Shown: in pieces, positions 6,057 through 7,261 of the stretch | How the letters are laid out: each line of letters begins with the position of its first letter | Position numbering within the stretch: position 1 is the first letter of the stretch | Assembly: GCA_002345025.1 (NCBI GenBank) | Contig: DDUX01000007.1 | Coordinates: 6,291-13,551 of the forward strand | Direction: 5' to 3' | Source: Candidatus Accumulibacter iunctus | GTDB lineage: Bacteria > Pseudomonadota > Gammaproteobacteria > Burkholderiales > Rhodocyclaceae | DNA: 7,261 nucleotides | Notes under the pieces: model-generated | Told to the model about the DNA's origin: nothing | Databases searched by the model: none | The model's input: the letters and a program-made list of their open reading frames with translations, nothing else | Translations under genes and position numbers: made by a program

Positions 6057-6718
6057 TGCGCATCCTCATCGTCGAGGACGAGCCGACCCTCAACGCACAG
6101 CTCGCCAGCAGCCTGTGCGCTGCGGGCTACGTCGTGGACAGCGCCGACAACGGCGTCGACGCGCATTTCATGGGCGACAGCGAAGCCTTCGACGCCGTCG
6201 TTCTTGACCTTGGCCTGCCGCGAATGGATGGCCTGACGGTGCTCAGGAAATGGCGCGCTGCCGGCCGTGCGATGCCGGTGCTGATCCTCACGGCGCGTGA
6301 CGGCTGGCATGAGAAGGTCACCGGCATCGACGCCGGGGCCGACGACTACCTGACGAAGCCCTTCCATATGGAGGAACTGCTCGCTCGCCTGCGCGCACTG
6401 ATCCGTCGCGCTGGCGGACATGCCAGCGCCGAGATCGTCTGCGGGCCGCTGCTGCTCGACACCCGCAACGGCCGCGTGCTCGTGGCCGGTCAGGTGCTGG
6501 CGCTGACCGGCCACGAGTACCGCGTTCTTGCCTACCTGATTCACCACGCCGGCGAGCTGGTGTCGCGCAGCGAGCTGATCGAGCACATCTACGCGCAGGA
6601 TTTCGATCGCGATTCGAACACCGTCGAGGTGTTCATCGCCCGCCTGCGCAAGAAGCTGCCGGTTGGCCTGATCGAGACCGTGCGCGGCCTCGGCTATCGT
6701 CTGCTCGAGCGGCCGTGA
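6056..6718 (+). CDS. OmpR/PhoB-family response regulator (QseB/PmrA-like)
   Basis: 220 residues, a full-length regulator. The receiver domain (1 to about 115) has the acidic pair Glu7/Asp8, phospho-acceptor Asp51 in VVLDLGLPRMDG, Thr79 in LILTA and Lys101 in KPF, all the expected functional residues. The C-terminal winged-helix DNA-binding domain (about 125-218) carries LTGHEYRVLAYL, the recognition-helix region SNTVEVFIARLRKKL and the closing IETVRGLGYRL. The start codon overlaps the PepSY stop by one base, and its stop overlaps the kinase GTG by four bases (GTGA), so translation is probably coupled. The likely target is the phased-repeat operator between the divergent operons, which would give control of shp-dhc-flavocytochrome and autoregulation. 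The signal is unknown; subfamily naming rests on pattern only. Confidence 0.95.
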   Translation: MRILIVEDEPTLNAQLASSLCAAGYVVDSADNGVDAHFMGDSEAFDAVVLDLGLPRMDGLTVLRKWRAAGRAMPVLILTARDGWHEKVTGIDAGADDYLTKPFHMEELLARLRALIRRAGGHASAEIVCGPLLLDTRNGRVLVAGQVLALTGHEYRVLAYLIHHAGELVSRSELIEHIYAQDFDRDSNTVEVFIARLRKKLPVGLIETVRGLGYRLLERP

Positions 6719-7224
6719 AGATCGCCCGTGCCACCGCGCTGCGCGGCTCGCTGCGTCTTCGCCTGCTGGCCGGGACCCTGTTGTGGGTCGCGGCTTCGCT
6801 CGTGGTTGCCGGTCTCGCTCTCGACAAGCTGTTCCGCGATCATGTTGCGGAGCAGTTTCACGCCGCTCTGCAGACCCATCTCGACCAGCTCACTGCCGGC
6901 TTCGTCGTCGACGAGCAGGGACGGCCGGCGCTCGCGACACCGTTGAGCGACCCGCGGTTGAGCCGGCCCTACGGCGGTCTGTACTGGCAGATCGACCGCC
7001 TTGCCGGCGACGGCAGTGCGGCGGCGACCGGCGTTCTGCGCTCGCGTTCGCTGTGGGACAGTGTCCTGGCCGTGCCGTCCGACAGCCTCGCCGATGGCGA
7101 GATGCACCGGCACCGGGTAGCCGGACCCGAGGGCTCGACGCTCGGGCTGAGCGAGCGCAGCGTCCGCTTCGACGGCGCTGCGGCGGCCAGCGCGACCCGC
7201 TGGCGGCTGATCGTCGCCGCGGAC
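6715..7224 (+). CDS. Sensor histidine kinase, N-terminal part only
   Basis: 170 codons of genuine sequence, starting with GTG inside the stop of the response regulator gene (four-base overlap). Residues 17-36 form the first membrane helix; after it comes a periplasmic sensor region containing FRDHVAEQF (40-48) and GLYWQI (88-93), a motif seen in QseC/PmrB-like sensor kinases. The second membrane helix, HAMP, phospho-acceptor His and ATPase domains are missing because the contig ends. The reading frame remains open through 7261, but the codons after 7224 come from adapter sequence and should not be counted as protein. Pairing with the upstream regulator is near certain from gene order. The ligand cannot be told from this fragment; redox, NO, metal or membrane stress are all possible given the neighbours. 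Confidence 0.88.
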
Positions 7225-7261
7225 AGATCGGAAGAGCGGCGGGGAGGGGAAGAGGGGGGGT
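7225..7261 (+). other. Illumina adapter read-through at contig end (artefact)
   Basis: The sequence from 7225 begins AGATCGGAAGAGCG, the first 14 bases of the Illumina TruSeq adapter. The remaining 23 bases follow the same adapter in register (for example CGGGGAGGGGAAGAG where the adapter has CGTGTAGGGAAAGAG). By my count 29 of 37 positions agree, and all eight differences are changes to G, the typical error of two-colour Illumina chemistry when signal fades. This is not genomic DNA. The true sequence ends at 7224 or 7225. Confidence 0.93.

Noticed and set aside
7225..7261. Arg/Gly/Glu-rich tail of the kinase or a G-rich structured element
   Set aside because: The bases match the Illumina adapter in register, with all differences being changes to G.
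1..7261. CRISPR arrays, tRNA or rRNA genes, insertion sequences
   Set aside because: No spaced repeat array, cloverleaf-like sequence, transposase frame or terminal inverted repeats were seen on either strand.

Overview
This is a GC-rich window with the coding style of a betaproteobacterium. The protein families resemble those of Rhodocyclales/Accumulibacter-like organisms, but that placement is inference from memory of the families and no search was run. It looks like a complete short contig: genes are cut at both ends, and the right end (7225-7261) is a degraded Illumina adapter read-through rather than genome sequence.

Layout, left to right: (1) 1-462, minus strand, the N-terminal part of an unrecognised protein with a compact N-terminal domain and a Pro/Ser/Thr-rich tail, preceded by an overlapping 20-codon ORF with a strong ribosome binding site. 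(2) 705-3053, plus strand, a complete fatty acid cis/trans isomerase (Cti) with a lipoprotein signal and a heme c motif. (3) 3136-5540, minus strand, a three-gene electron-transfer operon read right to left: an SHP-type oxygen/NO-binding cytochrome c (DUF1924), a diheme cytochrome c (DHC), and a six-helix flavocytochrome b of the ferric reductase/NADPH oxidase type. (4) 5541-5687, a divergent promoter region with four phased TTCA/TGAA half-sites. (5) 5688 to the end, plus strand, a tightly overlapping PepSY - OmpR-type response regulator - histidine kinase operon; the kinase is cut off in its sensor domain.

How the parts may work together: the flavocytochrome b could take electrons from cytoplasmic NAD(P)H through FAD and two b hemes across the membrane to periplasmic DHC. 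DHC is the known electron donor of SHP, which can bind O2 or NO. The divergent PepSY/two-component operon probably controls this module and itself through the symmetric operator at 5591-5631. SHP and DHC are known to occur beside a small membrane cytochrome b and a two-component system. Here a full NAD(P)H-oxidising flavocytochrome sits where the small cytochrome b is expected, which is the most interesting feature of the window.
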